The notes under the pieces were generated by a model that was not told where the DNA came from, searched no databases, and saw only the letters and a list, made by a program, of their open reading frames with translations. A stretch of DNA of 64,000 nt from Paraglaciecola psychrophila 170 (GTDB taxonomy: Bacteria; Pseudomonadota; Gammaproteobacteria; Enterobacterales; Alteromonadaceae): NCBI RefSeq assembly GCF_000347635.1, contig NC_020514.1, positions 2,046,001 through 2,110,000 on the forward strand, written 5' to 3'. How positions within the stretch are numbered: the first letter of the stretch is position 1; every line of letters begins with the position of its first letter. This document shows, in pieces, positions 1 to 9,108 of this stretch. A program made the position numbers and the translations under genes.

Positions 1-1
1 A

Positions 2-958
2 AGTTTGGCCAATGGCATCCCCTTGATGCTTGAACTGGCGAAAAGACAACAAGAAAGTGTGTTACCGATTTGGAAAACTGAACGAATTATGTCATCTGAT
101 GGGGAATATCAAATGGCTGACGTTCTGCAACTTGGTCCAGTCATCTGGTTTTTACAAGTAGATAAACAGCAAGCGGGTTTATTGAGTCAAGAAAGGTCCG
201 TGTTGTTGTATTTTGATGAACCCCAGCGCCAGCAGTTACAAACTCTGCGTGAGTCTGGTCAAGGAAATGTGGTCTTCGATCCAACTTTGGGTACGGCATC
301 AAAATTAAAGCAACAACAAGAGAGCCCATGGCAGCATTTACTACGAGGTGGTGTATGGGTCATCCCCATTATTGCATTTGGGGTGTTTGCGTTGCTCATT
401 GGTTTATTAAAAACCATACAGTTACAGCGGTTGCCTAAGTTATTTCCCATGTTAGCTGAGAAGGTTGAACTGGTGTTGGTTGGCGATAATGCGACTGAAC
501 AATTAGAAAAGTTGCGTCCGCAATTACGGGGCGCGCAACAGTGTTTGCTCGATATTACCCTGTCTACTGAATATGGAGAGAAACGCGATGATAAACTGCT
601 GGCTTTTTTACTGGAATACCGACAAAAACTACAAGCCAATCTAGGGGCGATTGCGATTACTGCGTCCATATCTCCTTTATTAGGATTACTGGGCACGGTG
701 TCGGGAATGATTGAAACATTCAATATGATGAGTCTTTTTGGGGCAGGCGATCCGGCGGTTGTTTCTGGTGGTATTTCAAAGGCATTGATCACCACTGAGC
801 TGGGCTTGGTCGTGGCTATTCCTGCGTTAATTATCCATGCATTGTTGAATCGTTTTATCCGAAACCATAATACCCAATTGGACACAACGGCAATACGATT
901 AGCTAAATTGGTTGCGCATACTCACACACTTCAACAAGTTGAAGGGCAAGCTGCATGA
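2..958 (+). CDS. TtpC-like MotA/TolQ/ExbB proton channel protein (5' truncated)
   Basis: Inner-membrane proton-channel component of a TonB2-type energising system. The reading frame is open at the left window edge, so the N-terminus lies outside. The visible 318 codons begin in a periplasmic stretch, followed by a membrane segment (VIPIIAFGVFALLIGLL, about residue 120) and the MotA/TolQ/ExbB core with TM pairs around residues 215-240 and 260-285. The core has the family-typical LGLLGTVSGMIETF and ALITTELGLVVAIPALI. In Vibrio TonB2 systems a large protein of this type (TtpC) sits before ExbB2-ExbD2-TonB2, as here. The stop overlaps the next start (ATGA at 955-958), implying translational coupling. 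Family is certain; the TtpC assignment rests on size and context. Confidence 0.85.
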   Translation, partial: SLANGIPLMLELAKRQQESVLPIWKTERIMSSDGEYQMADVLQLGPVIWFLQVDKQQAGLLSQERSVLLYFDEPQRQQLQTLRESGQGNVVFDPTLGTASKLKQQQESPWQHLLRGGVWVIPIIAFGVFALLIGLLKTIQLQRLPKLFPMLAEKVELVLVGDNATEQLEKLRPQLRGAQQCLLDITLSTEYGEKRDDKLLAFLLEYRQKLQANLGAIAITASISPLLGLLGTVSGMIETFNMMSLFGAGDPAVVSGGISKALITTELGLVVAIPALIIHALLNRFIRNHNTQLDTTAIRLAKLVAHTHTLQQVEGQAA

Positions 959-1374
959 GTGTAATGCAACAGTTAACTGAAAGTGTACTGATATGGATAA
1001 TATTGCTATTGGCATTAGTCTGTTATTCCATATTAATTCACATGTTTTTGAGTGATAAACAAACAATCAGCTGGTCCAGTAAAACCTTAAGTTGGTTGCA
1101 GACTTTGCCTACCTTACTGGGTGCACTGCCGTTACTAGGGCTACTAGGTACAATTATTGGTTTACTAACCTGTTTTAGCCAAATGGCAAAAGGCAGTATG
1201 GACATACAACAGTTGTTAAGTAGCGGCATTGCTGAAGCGTTATTAACCACTGAATTGGGGCTACTTATGGTGGTGCCTGGTTGGCTGATGTTATCTCTAT
1301 TACAACGTAAATTACGCCTAGTAGAGGGTACAAGTGCAGATGGCGCAGATTCAAGTACAAGAGGTACAAACTAA
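955..1374 (+). CDS. exbB: ExbB-like biopolymer transport protein
   Basis: A 139-aa inner-membrane protein of the MotA/TolQ/ExbB family, the second channel protein of this operon. An N-terminal TM helix (about residues 10-30) is followed by a two-helix core with LLGLLGTIIGLLTCF and EALLTTELGLLMVVPGW, the conserved proton-channel helices. It is shorter than classical ExbB (about 240 aa), as expected for ExbB2 of TonB2 systems. It overlaps the preceding gene by ATGA and the following exbD by one base (TAATG), so the five genes are likely one transcript. With ExbD it would convert proton-motive force into TonB movement. Confidence 0.9.
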   Translation: MSVMQQLTESVLIWIILLLALVCYSILIHMFLSDKQTISWSSKTLSWLQTLPTLLGALPLLGLLGTIIGLLTCFSQMAKGSMDIQQLLSSGIAEALLTTELGLLMVVPGWLMLSLLQRKLRLVEGTSADGADSSTRGTN

Positions 1375-1778
1375 TGCGCAGCAAACTTGAACAGCAGTTA
1401 GAGCTTCCCCAGCACACAATTGATTTATCACCGCTTTTGGACGTGGTGTTTATTCTGCTTATCTTTTTTATTGTCACCACTGTCTTTGTGCGTGAAACGG
1501 GCATTGAAGTGGATAAACCCCAAGCTGTTTCGTCTGAGCAACTTAAAAGCAACGTGATCCTATTGGCGATAAGTGCCCAAGGTGACGTGGTTTACGACAA
1601 TACTCGAATAGGGGTCAGTGGTGTTCGAGCAACGATTTTACAATTATTAAGAAAGAAACAACAAATTGTTGTGGTGCAGGCTGATAAACGCGTATCTGCT
1701 GAATTGTTAGTGAAGGTGATTGATCAGGCTAAGTTGGCCGGAGCTGCACAAGTTAACATTGCAACTGAGGGATATTAA
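1374..1778 (+). CDS. exbD: ExbD biopolymer transport protein
   Basis: A 134-aa ExbD/TolR-family protein. A short cytoplasmic N-terminus precedes one TM helix with the family signature IDLSPLLDVVFILLIFFIV at about residues 17-35. The Asp in that helix is the conserved protonatable residue. The rest is the periplasmic domain (ILLAISAQGDVVYD and following). It partners the upstream ExbB proteins and the downstream TonB. The start overlaps the exbB stop by one base and the stop is immediately followed by the tonB GTG, so expression is tightly coupled. Confidence 0.93.
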   Translation: MRSKLEQQLELPQHTIDLSPLLDVVFILLIFFIVTTVFVRETGIEVDKPQAVSSEQLKSNVILLAISAQGDVVYDNTRIGVSGVRATILQLLRKKQQIVVVQADKRVSAELLVKVIDQAKLAGAAQVNIATEGY

Positions 1779-1779
1779 G

Positions 1780-2430
1780 GTGCACATAGTTCGTAATTTT
1801 CAAGTGTTATTAGCCCCATTATTTGCATTGGGTTTGATTACTTTATTAATTGTGCTGGCTGACAGCGTGTTCGATTCCAAGATAGACTCTCATACTGAGC
1901 TGACAATCAGAGAGGTCACATTAGCTGCTGCTCCACCGCCACCACCGCCACAGATTCAACGCTCTCATGTTAAACAAATTCAGTCACCTAATTTACAACT
2001 TGAGGCAGCCGGCCAAGGTGCGCAGATGCAGCTTAGTGCCAAACCATTGGATTTGGACATATTAAAATTGAAGTTGCCAGAAGTAAAACTGGATAACCAA
2101 CAAACATCAATGTTGAGTAGCCTTGATTTTAGTTGGCAAGCGTTTGATTTATCTGAATTGGATGAATTACCGCGCTTGTTGACCAAGCTGAGTACTCAGT
2201 TTCCTGAGAGCTTAAAACGTAGAGGGATCAAAAAGGTGGATGTACAATTGAGTGTCATGATTGATGAAACTGGAGCCGTGTTACTTAAGCTTATTAACCA
2301 TAACCCTTATCCTGAACTCACTCAAAGTATCAAAAAGCTAGTACGTCAAGCGCGCTTTAGTATCCCTAAAAAAGATGGTACAGCGGTAAGAACCACTTTT
2401 AATTGGCCTGTGGAGTTCGCCGACGTATGA
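1780..2430 (+). CDS. tonB: TonB energy transducer (short, TonB2 type)
   Basis: TonB-family protein of about 216 aa that carries ExbB/ExbD energy to outer-membrane receptors. GTG at 1780 is chosen because it follows the exbD stop directly, has GAGGGA about 8 bases upstream, and puts the single N-terminal TM anchor (FQVLLAPLFALGLITLLIVL) at the very start. A six-proline run (PPPPPPQIQ) follows at about residues 52-57. The Pro-rich spacer is short, and the C-terminal domain (VDVQLSVMIDETGAV onward) is the beta-alpha TonB fold. Short spacers are typical of TonB2. An upstream in-frame codon at 1720 would extend into exbD and is unlikely. Confidence 0.88.
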   Translation: MHIVRNFQVLLAPLFALGLITLLIVLADSVFDSKIDSHTELTIREVTLAAAPPPPPPQIQRSHVKQIQSPNLQLEAAGQGAQMQLSAKPLDLDILKLKLPEVKLDNQQTSMLSSLDFSWQAFDLSELDELPRLLTKLSTQFPESLKRRGIKKVDVQLSVMIDETGAVLLKLINHNPYPELTQSIKKLVRQARFSIPKKDGTAVRTTFNWPVEFADV

Positions 2431-3785
2431 CTATCTTGAATAAATTAATGGTTATGTTGTGCATGGGTATTATAAGTATCAGTTCTGTCTATGCACAGGG
2501 CTTAAAACTGATAGACGTTGTGGTTGAATCTCCCAACTTAAATAAATTGTTTTTACTGCGAGAAGCGAAAATATCTGTAGAAGAATATCCTCTAGCTGAG
2601 CAGTTAAAATTACTTTTACAAAAATCGGAGTACCTTCCTGCTCTAAGATTATTGAACGAATATGAAGACAACAAAAGTCCTGCGCTATTATTAGTCGAAG
2701 GGCAGTTGTTGATGCAAACTGAGCAATGGCAACAAGCAGAGTTGCGGTTTAAACAAGCATTGCTTGAAATGCCTGATTTACTCCGTGGGCATTTGGCGTT
2801 AGCTACTTTGTACCATAGGCAAGAGGACTATCATAAAGCTCAAATCTCCCTTAGCAAGGCTATTAGTTTAGGTGCCTCTGATGCAAATCAGTACGCTTTA
2901 TTAGGCTATCTTCACATGCAAAACAGTGATCCACACAGTGCCGTGGCGGCATATCAATATGCGTTAATGTTGAACGCTGAAAACGATGATATTCGCAAAG
3001 GATTGTTGTTTGCATTGATCAACAGCCATCAAATTAACGCTGCCCGTAACTTATTAGCAGGCATGTTGGCCCGTGAGCCTGATAATAGCCAATTATGGTT
3101 ACAACGGACTAATTTAGCGATGCAAGCATCTGATGAACAACTTGCTCTAAGTAGTATTGAAGCGGCATTGAGGCTTGGCGAACAAAAACCATCAACAAAA
3201 ATACTGGCCATGCAGTTACATTTAAAACAAAAAAGTTACTCTAGAGCATTGGTGTTGAGCATTGAGTTATTGAACGATAAACAGCTGAGTTTTTCAGAAA
3301 CAGATAAGTTGCTAGGTTGGTTAGTCCTTGAAAACCAATGGGCATACGTACAACAAATTTTAAACCATACAAGCGCGTTGGCTGCGACTGCTAGTTTCAG
3401 CGAAAAAAGCAGGTTGTTATATTATAAAGCGCAATTGGCATGGACTGAAAATGACTTGACCCAAGCCGAGAAAACTTGGAAACAAGCTATACAAATTGAT
3501 GCTGGAAATGGCGATGCGTTGTTGGCATTAGCCACCTTGTCGATGAGTGAAAACCGTTACGCTCAGGCTGAACTTTATTACCAGCGAGCTGAGACTTTAG
3601 AAGATGTTAAATTGTCAGCCATGCTTGGCAGGGCACAATTGTATATTGAGCAATTGGACTACATTTCTGCTTTAACCTTATTACAACAAACATTATCGAT
3701 GTACCCGCATCGTCATGATCTGCAAAAAAATATGCGTATATTAACCAACTTGGTGAATAGCCAAGACCATTCACAATCCTCATAA
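2427..3785 (+). CDS. Periplasmic TPR protein of the TonB operon
   Basis: About 452 aa. ATG at 2427 overlaps the tonB stop as ATGA and starts a clear signal peptide (LMVMLCMGIISISSVYAQG). This is preferred over the upstream in-frame codon at 2403. The mature protein is almost entirely tetratricopeptide repeats; units such as EGQLLMQTEQWQQAELRFKQ and QYALLGYLHMQNSDPHSAV can be seen from about residue 75 to the end. TPR proteins commonly close TonB2 operons and are thought to scaffold the periplasmic side of the complex. The specific role here is inferred from position only. Confidence 0.82.
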   Translation: MTILNKLMVMLCMGIISISSVYAQGLKLIDVVVESPNLNKLFLLREAKISVEEYPLAEQLKLLLQKSEYLPALRLLNEYEDNKSPALLLVEGQLLMQTEQWQQAELRFKQALLEMPDLLRGHLALATLYHRQEDYHKAQISLSKAISLGASDANQYALLGYLHMQNSDPHSAVAAYQYALMLNAENDDIRKGLLFALINSHQINAARNLLAGMLAREPDNSQLWLQRTNLAMQASDEQLALSSIEAALRLGEQKPSTKILAMQLHLKQKSYSRALVLSIELLNDKQLSFSETDKLLGWLVLENQWAYVQQILNHTSALAATASFSEKSRLLYYKAQLAWTENDLTQAEKTWKQAIQIDAGNGDALLALATLSMSENRYAQAELYYQRAETLEDVKLSAMLGRAQLYIEQLDYISALTLLQQTLSMYPHRHDLQKNMRILTNLVNSQDHSQSS

Positions 3786-3808
3786 ATTTTATTAAGTCGA
3801 GTTTACCT

Positions 3809-4981
3809 ATGCAAAAATACTGTTCCAATAATCCATTTCAATTCTTAAAGGTAATATTTCTAGGGGCGATTTTCCTGTTTTTATCTAGTTCGATAACGTT
3901 AGCTGAAGAGGCTAAAAATCATCAAGAGTGTAGTGTAACTAATCAATTTACCTTTAGTTGGCAGTTTCTTGAACAGTGCGATATGCAGCCAAGAGGGGGA
4001 ACAAGCAAAGGCAACAATATTGTCGTTGACTCATCGGTCAATAACGCATGGTTAGCCATACAAGAAGCGGGCATCAGTCCATTCGAAAAAGATAGGCGCG
4101 CTATTTTGGCTATGGCGGGGGCATACCGAGTTAGTTTTGATTTTATTGAAATTGCTGGTTACGTGCCTGATTTTGTACCGAGTAAGCCTTATCAATCTTG
4201 GGGCACCGAATATGTATACGTTGCTGAAGATAAAAAAGAATTCATCAGTCTACAGCATATAATGGTGATGTTTATGCAGCAAGAGGATGGTTCGGTATCT
4301 GAACCCATGGTAATGAAACATTGGCGTCAGGATTGGGAATATGAAAAGCGTAGCCAATTTGTATATGCCGGGCATCGACGTTGGGAAAAGAGCAACCAAA
4401 AAGCCAAGGATGTAAAAGGCACTTGGTCGCAAGCTGTCTATCAGGTAGATGACTCTCCACGATACGAATCTTTCGGTAAATGGCAACATAGCGCCAATGT
4501 ATCCAGTTGGTTAAGCGGTAAAACATGGCGTCCATTACCAAGACGTGAAGGCAGTATACGTAATGATTACCATGTCCTTGAAGGCACAAATCGACATACA
4601 ATTTTACCTAATGGTTGGGTTCAGGAACAAGAAAACCTGAAACTTGTTTTGGATGAACAAGGCCAAGCCGTGAAAGACATGCCTTATTTATCGAAGGAGT
4701 TAGGGATCGCGCGTTACGAGCGGATAGTTGAACATGATTTTAGCGCCGGCGATGAGTACTGGAATAAGTCAAAAGAGTATTGGTCTGATGTACGTAGTGT
4801 TTGGGAAGATTTTATTGACAGTAATAACAGCTTAGTTATCCAAAAAAAGGTTAATAAACAATATATGTTTATGCCCTTTTTTAACAAGGCTCAAGCAATT
4901 GTCGACGGAGAAAAGTATCAGTCATCACCAGGTAAAAAGATCATTCGCGAAACACTTGTTCCTTTTATTGAAGTGAATTAA
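3809..4981 (+). CDS. DUF6607 family secreted protein
   Basis: A 390-aa protein with an N-terminal signal peptide (FLKVIFLGAIFLFLSSS... LAEE, about residues 12-33). The core has the DUF6607 pattern: DRRAILAMAGAYRVSFDFIE near residue 95, LQHIMVMFM and MKHWRQDW in the middle, and GRW-like aromatic-rich strands. No function is established for the family; members often sit beside TonB or heme/iron genes. It begins 23 bases after the TPR gene on the same strand, so it may be the last gene of the TonB operon. A role in iron or heme handling is inference from context. Confidence 0.7.
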   Translation: MQKYCSNNPFQFLKVIFLGAIFLFLSSSITLAEEAKNHQECSVTNQFTFSWQFLEQCDMQPRGGTSKGNNIVVDSSVNNAWLAIQEAGISPFEKDRRAILAMAGAYRVSFDFIEIAGYVPDFVPSKPYQSWGTEYVYVAEDKKEFISLQHIMVMFMQQEDGSVSEPMVMKHWRQDWEYEKRSQFVYAGHRRWEKSNQKAKDVKGTWSQAVYQVDDSPRYESFGKWQHSANVSSWLSGKTWRPLPRREGSIRNDYHVLEGTNRHTILPNGWVQEQENLKLVLDEQGQAVKDMPYLSKELGIARYERIVEHDFSAGDEYWNKSKEYWSDVRSVWEDFIDSNNSLVIQKKVNKQYMFMPFFNKAQAIVDGEKYQSSPGKKIIRETLVPFIEVN

Positions 4982-4997
4982 TTACTTAATTAAATAA

Positions 4998-5660
4998 CTA
5001 CAAATGAATACGCGGCACCCAAATCAAATATATCAATACCGGTGTCGCCGTTCCCCACATCAATAACCATAAACCAGTACCTCTGCGTTTAAGTTGTTGA
5101 AATAAAATAATCAGCCCAGTTAACGAAAACAACAACATAAACACGGCAGAAATATCAATCAACCAACCCCAATGTTCGCCAGTATGACGACCTTTATGTA
5201 AATCATTCATAATGGCAAAAACACTACCTTTTTGATACTCAACTTCTACTCTACCTTGGTAAATATACCAGGTTGCAAACGCATAACCGGCCGGCAGCGA
5301 ATAATCTGCAGTGACCTCCCCAAGCTCGAAATCGATGTTGATTTCTTTGGCTTTTTCTAAACCTAAAGTTTCGGTTAATAATTGATTTAACGTTGCAGTA
5401 TTAAGCTGACTGAGTTCCTCCAAGGGCGTTTGTATGGCGGGTAACGTCAGTGACGTAGATAATTCCTCACCGCTACTTAACCAATCTATATGATTAAGAG
5501 TGATGCCGGTGACACAAAAGAAAATCAACAGGCTGAATAAGGCCGCTGACACATAAAGATGTAACATTCTTGAGGTTGAAAAGAGCTTCTTAGCGGCTGG
5601 TTTGCTGGTCCAAGACCATATTGTGGATGATTTTTTGCTTCGCATACTTCTCTTATTCAC
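4998..5660 (-). CDS. PepSY-associated TM helix protein
   Basis: A 220-aa membrane protein on the opposite strand, convergent with DUF6607. It has a basic N-terminus and TM1 (LHLYVSAALFSLLIFFCVTGITLNH, about residues 33-57). A periplasmic PepSY-like domain follows, then LNDLHKGRHTGEHWGWLIDISAVFMLLFSLTGLIILFQQL (TM2) and a last TM near the C-terminus. His residues flanking the helices (LH...NH, LHKGRHTGEHW) resemble the PiuB/PepSY_TM pattern seen in iron-reductase-like proteins. Its neighbour DUF6607 and this type are often found together. An electron-transfer or iron-reduction role is inference. Confidence 0.8.
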   Translation of the reverse strand: MNKRSMRSKKSSTIWSWTSKPAAKKLFSTSRMLHLYVSAALFSLLIFFCVTGITLNHIDWLSSGEELSTSLTLPAIQTPLEELSQLNTATLNQLLTETLGLEKAKEINIDFELGEVTADYSLPAGYAFATWYIYQGRVEVEYQKGSVFAIMNDLHKGRHTGEHWGWLIDISAVFMLLFSLTGLIILFQQLKRRGTGLWLLMWGTATPVLIYLIWVPRIHL

Positions 5661-5943
5661 GGTTTACGAGGGGGTATTATTGTTGTGTGATTGAAGAAAT
5701 AATATAACTACAATCTTCTAGGCTTGAACACATGCAGCATTATTTAATAAACCCTACACAAGCCAACGACCTAATTCAAAACAGCGTATCTCAATTATCT
5801 GATTACAAGAGGTTAGCTAAATATCAAATTATTTGCGTTTGAGTGGTGCATGTAACAGTTCCTCCTTATCTTAGTGGCTCAGTGCTGAATATTATTAAAT
5901 ATCTACTGATAATAGGGGGCAACTTGAAACCATGGCTTCGCGA

Positions 5944-6231
5944 TTAAGCTGTGGGTGTTTTGATATTTTTCACTGAAGTCTCAAAACGACGCTGGGAATA
6001 TTGTAAAAAATGTTTGCTCACTTTTTTATTGGATCGGGTCAATGCTATTCTGCACAGGTAAAAGAACAACCAGACTGAAAAAATAAAAATAGCATCAAAT
6101 AGTAAATAATGTAGTAATTCACTTTTAGAAAAATAAAAGACTTGTACTTCATTCGCAAAAGTAAAGTCACTTTTAGTCAACATTAAAATGAGACAAATAC
6201 TCCCAACTTTTTTACTCATTTGACGCTCCAT
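5944..6231 (-). CDS. Small hypothetical membrane protein
   Basis: A 95-aa protein I do not recognise. ATG at 6231, or more likely MSK at 6219, starts a hydrophobic segment (VGSICLILMLT) that may be a signal peptide. A TM helix follows (LLFDAIFIFSVWLFFYLC, about residues 42-60), then a basic tail (RSNKKVSKHFLQYSQRR). It is transcribed away from the Fur-box region at 6323-6341, which could also serve this gene. No homology claim is made. Confidence 0.5.
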   Translation of the reverse strand: MERQMSKKVGSICLILMLTKSDFTFANEVQVFYFSKSELLHYLLFDAIFIFSVWLFFYLCRIALTRSNKKVSKHFLQYSQRRFETSVKNIKTPTA

Positions 6232-6322
6232 AGATATTTTTCCTGAAAATTAGTACCTACGCTATGTTTAATAGGTCGTTCTTAAGCTAAGACTAAGAAT
6301 ACACTTTCATTTAATTAATGTA

Positions 6323-6341
6323 AATGATAATTGTTTGCATT
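6323..6341 (+). promoter_or_regulatory. Fur-box-like site upstream of the 151-aa gene
   Basis: The 19-mer AATGATAATTGTTTGCATT matches the left half of the Fur consensus (TGATAAT) and part of the right half. It reappears with one mismatch, in inverted orientation, at 9109-9127 in front of the siderophore receptor. The repetition before two genes in an iron-uptake region supports a Fur operator. It lies about 60 bp before the start at 6403. Confidence 0.55.
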
Positions 6342-6402
6342 TGCATTGGTGGTTGGTTACGATATATCTACCCTATCGAGATAACTAAAAAATGAGTCAC
6401 TT

Positions 6403-6858
6403 ATGGCGCTTACTTTTCTTTGCCCTGTCCATCGAGACTGGGTGTATTCGAACCCTCAAGAAGCCTTGTCTTATATGGACGATTCACAAAATCAAGGTGA
6501 GTCACTTTTGCAACAGCAGGATTGGCATGAAGCCATTGCATATTTAGGCTGCGCGTTTGAAACTACCGAGATATTGATGGAGCTGCAGGGGCCAGGAGAA
6601 TCATTTTTATTATCTCGACTCACTTCTTTAGCGGTATTGTTGGCCACTAGTTTCAATAAATTGAATGAACATAATTGTGGTCAAATAATATTGAAACAAG
6701 CCCAACAAAAACTGCAGGAAGCAGAAGATACATCTTTAGGTGACAAATCAAGATTAGCTTATATCCAAGAGTGTTTATTTTCAATTAGAACAAGCCAAGA
6801 ACAATTCAGGGTAAAACATATGTTTGAGCAACCTGAGTTGACGGTGCAAGTTCATTAG
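6403..6858 (+). CDS. Hypothetical protein, likely iron-regulated
   Basis: A 151-aa soluble protein, predicted all helical, that I do not recognise. It starts with a hydrophobic patch and CPVH (residues 7-10) and has Cys residues spread through the chain (CAF, NCGQ, QECLF). There is no signal peptide or TM helix. The helical, Gln-rich middle (ESLLQQQDWHEAIAYLGCAF) resembles a degenerate TPR. A Fur-box-like site stands upstream. The last 16 codons and the 3' flank are duplicated in degraded form at 8847-8919, just before the siderophore receptor, suggesting a lost second copy. An accessory role in iron uptake is inference. Confidence 0.6.
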   Translation: MALTFLCPVHRDWVYSNPQEALSYMDDSQNQGESLLQQQDWHEAIAYLGCAFETTEILMELQGPGESFLLSRLTSLAVLLATSFNKLNEHNCGQIILKQAQQKLQEAEDTSLGDKSRLAYIQECLFSIRTSQEQFRVKHMFEQPELTVQVH

Positions 6859-7037
6859 TTGTATCTCATGAAAGTTCGCGGTTTTAGGTGATGTGTAGTA
6901 TTTCCTTGAGCCCATTCTCAGTTCTAGTAAAAATTTACTGTTCACTAGGAAAAAATAAAAACTATGATGAAGTAATAAAAAACGAGTCAAATCGTAAGTA
7001 GTGGCAGCTACACATAATCCGTCACAGGCTCACCGTA

Positions 7038-8036
7038 TTGAACAAGACCCTGTCATTTGTCACCCCAAATATGCACAAAGCTCGCTGAATAGCATTGCCT
7101 GCTTGTGTTAATAGATTAATAACCGGTAATTGTGCCACTGTAATGTCGATGGGCCGTGGTATCGACTCTAAAGCTTATGAAAAAAACAGTATTAAACGCG
7201 CGGATAGTCTCTGTTCTAATACCAATTTAAGTATTGAGTCTTATTCCATTTATGGCAGCATATGTAAACACTTTAGCCGTATTTCCACTCGCCCAGTTAT
7301 CTTAGTGTATTGGTCTGATTTAGATAAATATGGGCATCCTTTTTTGCTTCGCGCATTTTTGGCTTTTGATGGCCGCCCCATCTTGTTTTATCAGGAAGTG
7401 CACAGCATAAAAACCAAAGAAAAAAAGGCAACCCACAATACGTTTCTCACAGGGTTAAAAGCGCTAATAAGCGTTAAGGTTATACCTATCATTGTGACCG
7501 ATGCTGGATTTAAAGTGCCTTGGTTTGGGCAATTATTAAAGTTGAAATGAGACTTTGTTGGACGTACCCGCCACCTAATAGTTTTTCATTGGATGAGGGA
7601 GAGTGCTGGGACAGTATTCGTAATATATTTGGCTAGGCTACAACAACACCAAAAATATTCCACTGACATATTACGTAAAACAATCCTCTTGCTTGTCGAT
7701 TGGTGCTCTATAAAATTGCGGCCAAAGGTCGTCACAATTTAAATCGATCGGGGTTGCCCCGTAAATCGGGTGCTCCTCAATCACACTCAAAAGGCGCTAA
7801 AGAGCCATGGTTGCTCAGCATATCACTTAATGTGAGCAATACATTTGCTAAACAAACCGTCTCTATTTACCGTAAACGTATACAGATAGAAGAAGAGTTT
7901 CGTGACATGAAAAGTCGTTTGTATGGACTTGGCTTTGATCATAACAAAAGCAAGTTATTGAGACGGTTCGCCGTATTAATTTTAATGACGACACTAGCTT
8001 GCCTGATCGCGATGCTCATATGATTAACCGTCATCA
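7038..8036 (+). pseudogene. IS4-family transposase, broken
   Basis: The DDE transposase is readable in pieces. The N-terminus (LNKTLSFVTPNMHKAR) ends at an in-frame TGA at 7086-7088. The same frame resumes with CATVMSMGRGIDSKAYEKN, and continues through RPVILVYWSDLDKYG (catalytic Asp region) and IIVTDAGFKVPWF (second Asp) to about 7547. After a frameshift a WxxGRTR-like piece follows. From 7700 to 8023 the C-terminal domain is in frame, with the catalytic-Glu helix YRKRIQIEEEFRDMKSRLYG. At least one nonsense and one frameshift lesion make it inactive. Confidence 0.8.
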
Positions 8037-8236
8037 GAACAAGCCTGCATAGGCATTACCAAGCAAATACTGTTAAGAAAAAACGTGTATTGTCCTTTCA
8101 ATATCTAGGCGTCGAGTAGTAAAAGATATTTATATTACATTACTCAAATAGCACTTAATTGATGCTATCGAAAAACTCAAGCAAGGTATTTTGATGGCTT
8201 GTGCCGATGTTCAATGATTTCATGGGGATCCCTCAG
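7038..8236 (+). mobile_element. IS4-family (IS10-like) insertion sequence, degraded
   Basis: The right end carries CTGAGGGATCCCC read on the minus strand (8224-8236). It resembles the IS10 terminal repeat, including its GATC site. The transposase remnant fills the interior. No matching left terminal repeat could be found between 6860 and 7038, so the left boundary given is only the start of recognisable transposase sequence. The element lies between the 151-aa gene and a duplicated scrap of it. Confidence 0.6.
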
Positions 8237-8846
8237 GGGCAGAGCAAAGTTAAATCTGTGATTGAGTGCTGTATTATCTTGGGTGATGAGATGGACGCTC
8301 CCTAATACGGCGTCAATGCGCCGATATAGTATTTTTCAACCAGACTATTTACATAGGGAGCTCTCTTATGAAACAATTAACGTTATCCCGGTTTTGCTCA
8401 ATTCCGTCCGAGACAAAGGCTCCTAGCCTGTGTGGGAGTTGTGGAAGGCAAGACTCTGGATAACACCTAGTTTACCAATCCGCTTAGTCGCAACATGATG
8501 AAGAAAACGATTTACCCTACCTCATCAAAGCCATGACGCGCTCACCGGACAGACAAGGATAGTAATCCGTGTGGGTTTATTTTAAAGGCGATGTGGTACG
8601 CGGCACCCGGAACGGACTTCATCAGAGGCCTGAAATGATAAAACCATTTCAATAAAGAGCCTGAATATATGTCAGAACTAAGCCATTTTTAAGACTGCCT
8701 TCAACACAACAGACTAGCGGTAAGAGAAAATTAAAACGGTATTTGTGCTGATAATCAGCACGAGGGGCAAGTACTGAGTTGACATCACAAGAGTGCCCAT
8801 AAGTTTCTTTATAAATATTGTTTATTTTCTATCATCGCAAGCCTGC
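8237..8846. other. Non-coding stretch with unresolved relics
   Basis: No intact gene. A short frame opens at the ATG at 8369 (MKQLTLSRF...) and stops after about 31 codons. Later scraps such as NDLPYLIKAM and GDVVRGTRNGLHQRPEMIKP sit in different frames and look like a decayed coding region. I could not assign them. The stretch lies between the IS10-like right end and the duplicated gene scrap. Confidence 0.4.
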
Positions 8847-8919
8847 GTAAAACATATGTTTGAGCAACTTACCTTGGTGGAGCATGTTGATTAATTGTAT
8901 TTCAGGAATGTTAGCGGCT
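8847..8919 (+). repeat. Degenerate duplicate of the 151-aa gene's 3' end
   Basis: Twenty-two bases at 8847-8868 are identical to 6811-6832 (the HMFEQ codons of the 151-aa gene). The similarity continues through the stop-codon region and about 35 bases of 3' flank (6833-6884 versus 8869-8919), with scattered mismatches. Nothing of the upstream part of the gene is recognisable here. This is a relic of either a tandem copy or a duplication made during IS insertion. Confidence 0.7.
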
Positions 8920-9108
8920 ATTGCGATATTTATCCTTTCCAAAAACACTCAACAAGTGATCCTATACTAAAAGGCTAAATGTATTGTTTTTGTAAAATTA
9001 AATGTGCTTTTGTGTAAGTTCAAACCAGTATTCTGTTACTTTTTTATACTCAATAAAAATAATCATGTGTTTATGTGTTGTTTAACCGCCGCCTCTATTG
9101 AATTTGCT

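Noticed and set aside
259..885. Long open frame antisense to the TtpC-like gene
   Set aside because: A shadow of a strongly conserved MotA/TolQ/ExbB gene; its composition is Ser/Asn/Pro-rich antisense sequence without any motif.
8369..8462. Short frame MKQLTLSRF as an intact gene
   Set aside because: It stops after about 31 codons with no recognised family and sits in relic sequence; kept only as part of an unresolved stretch.
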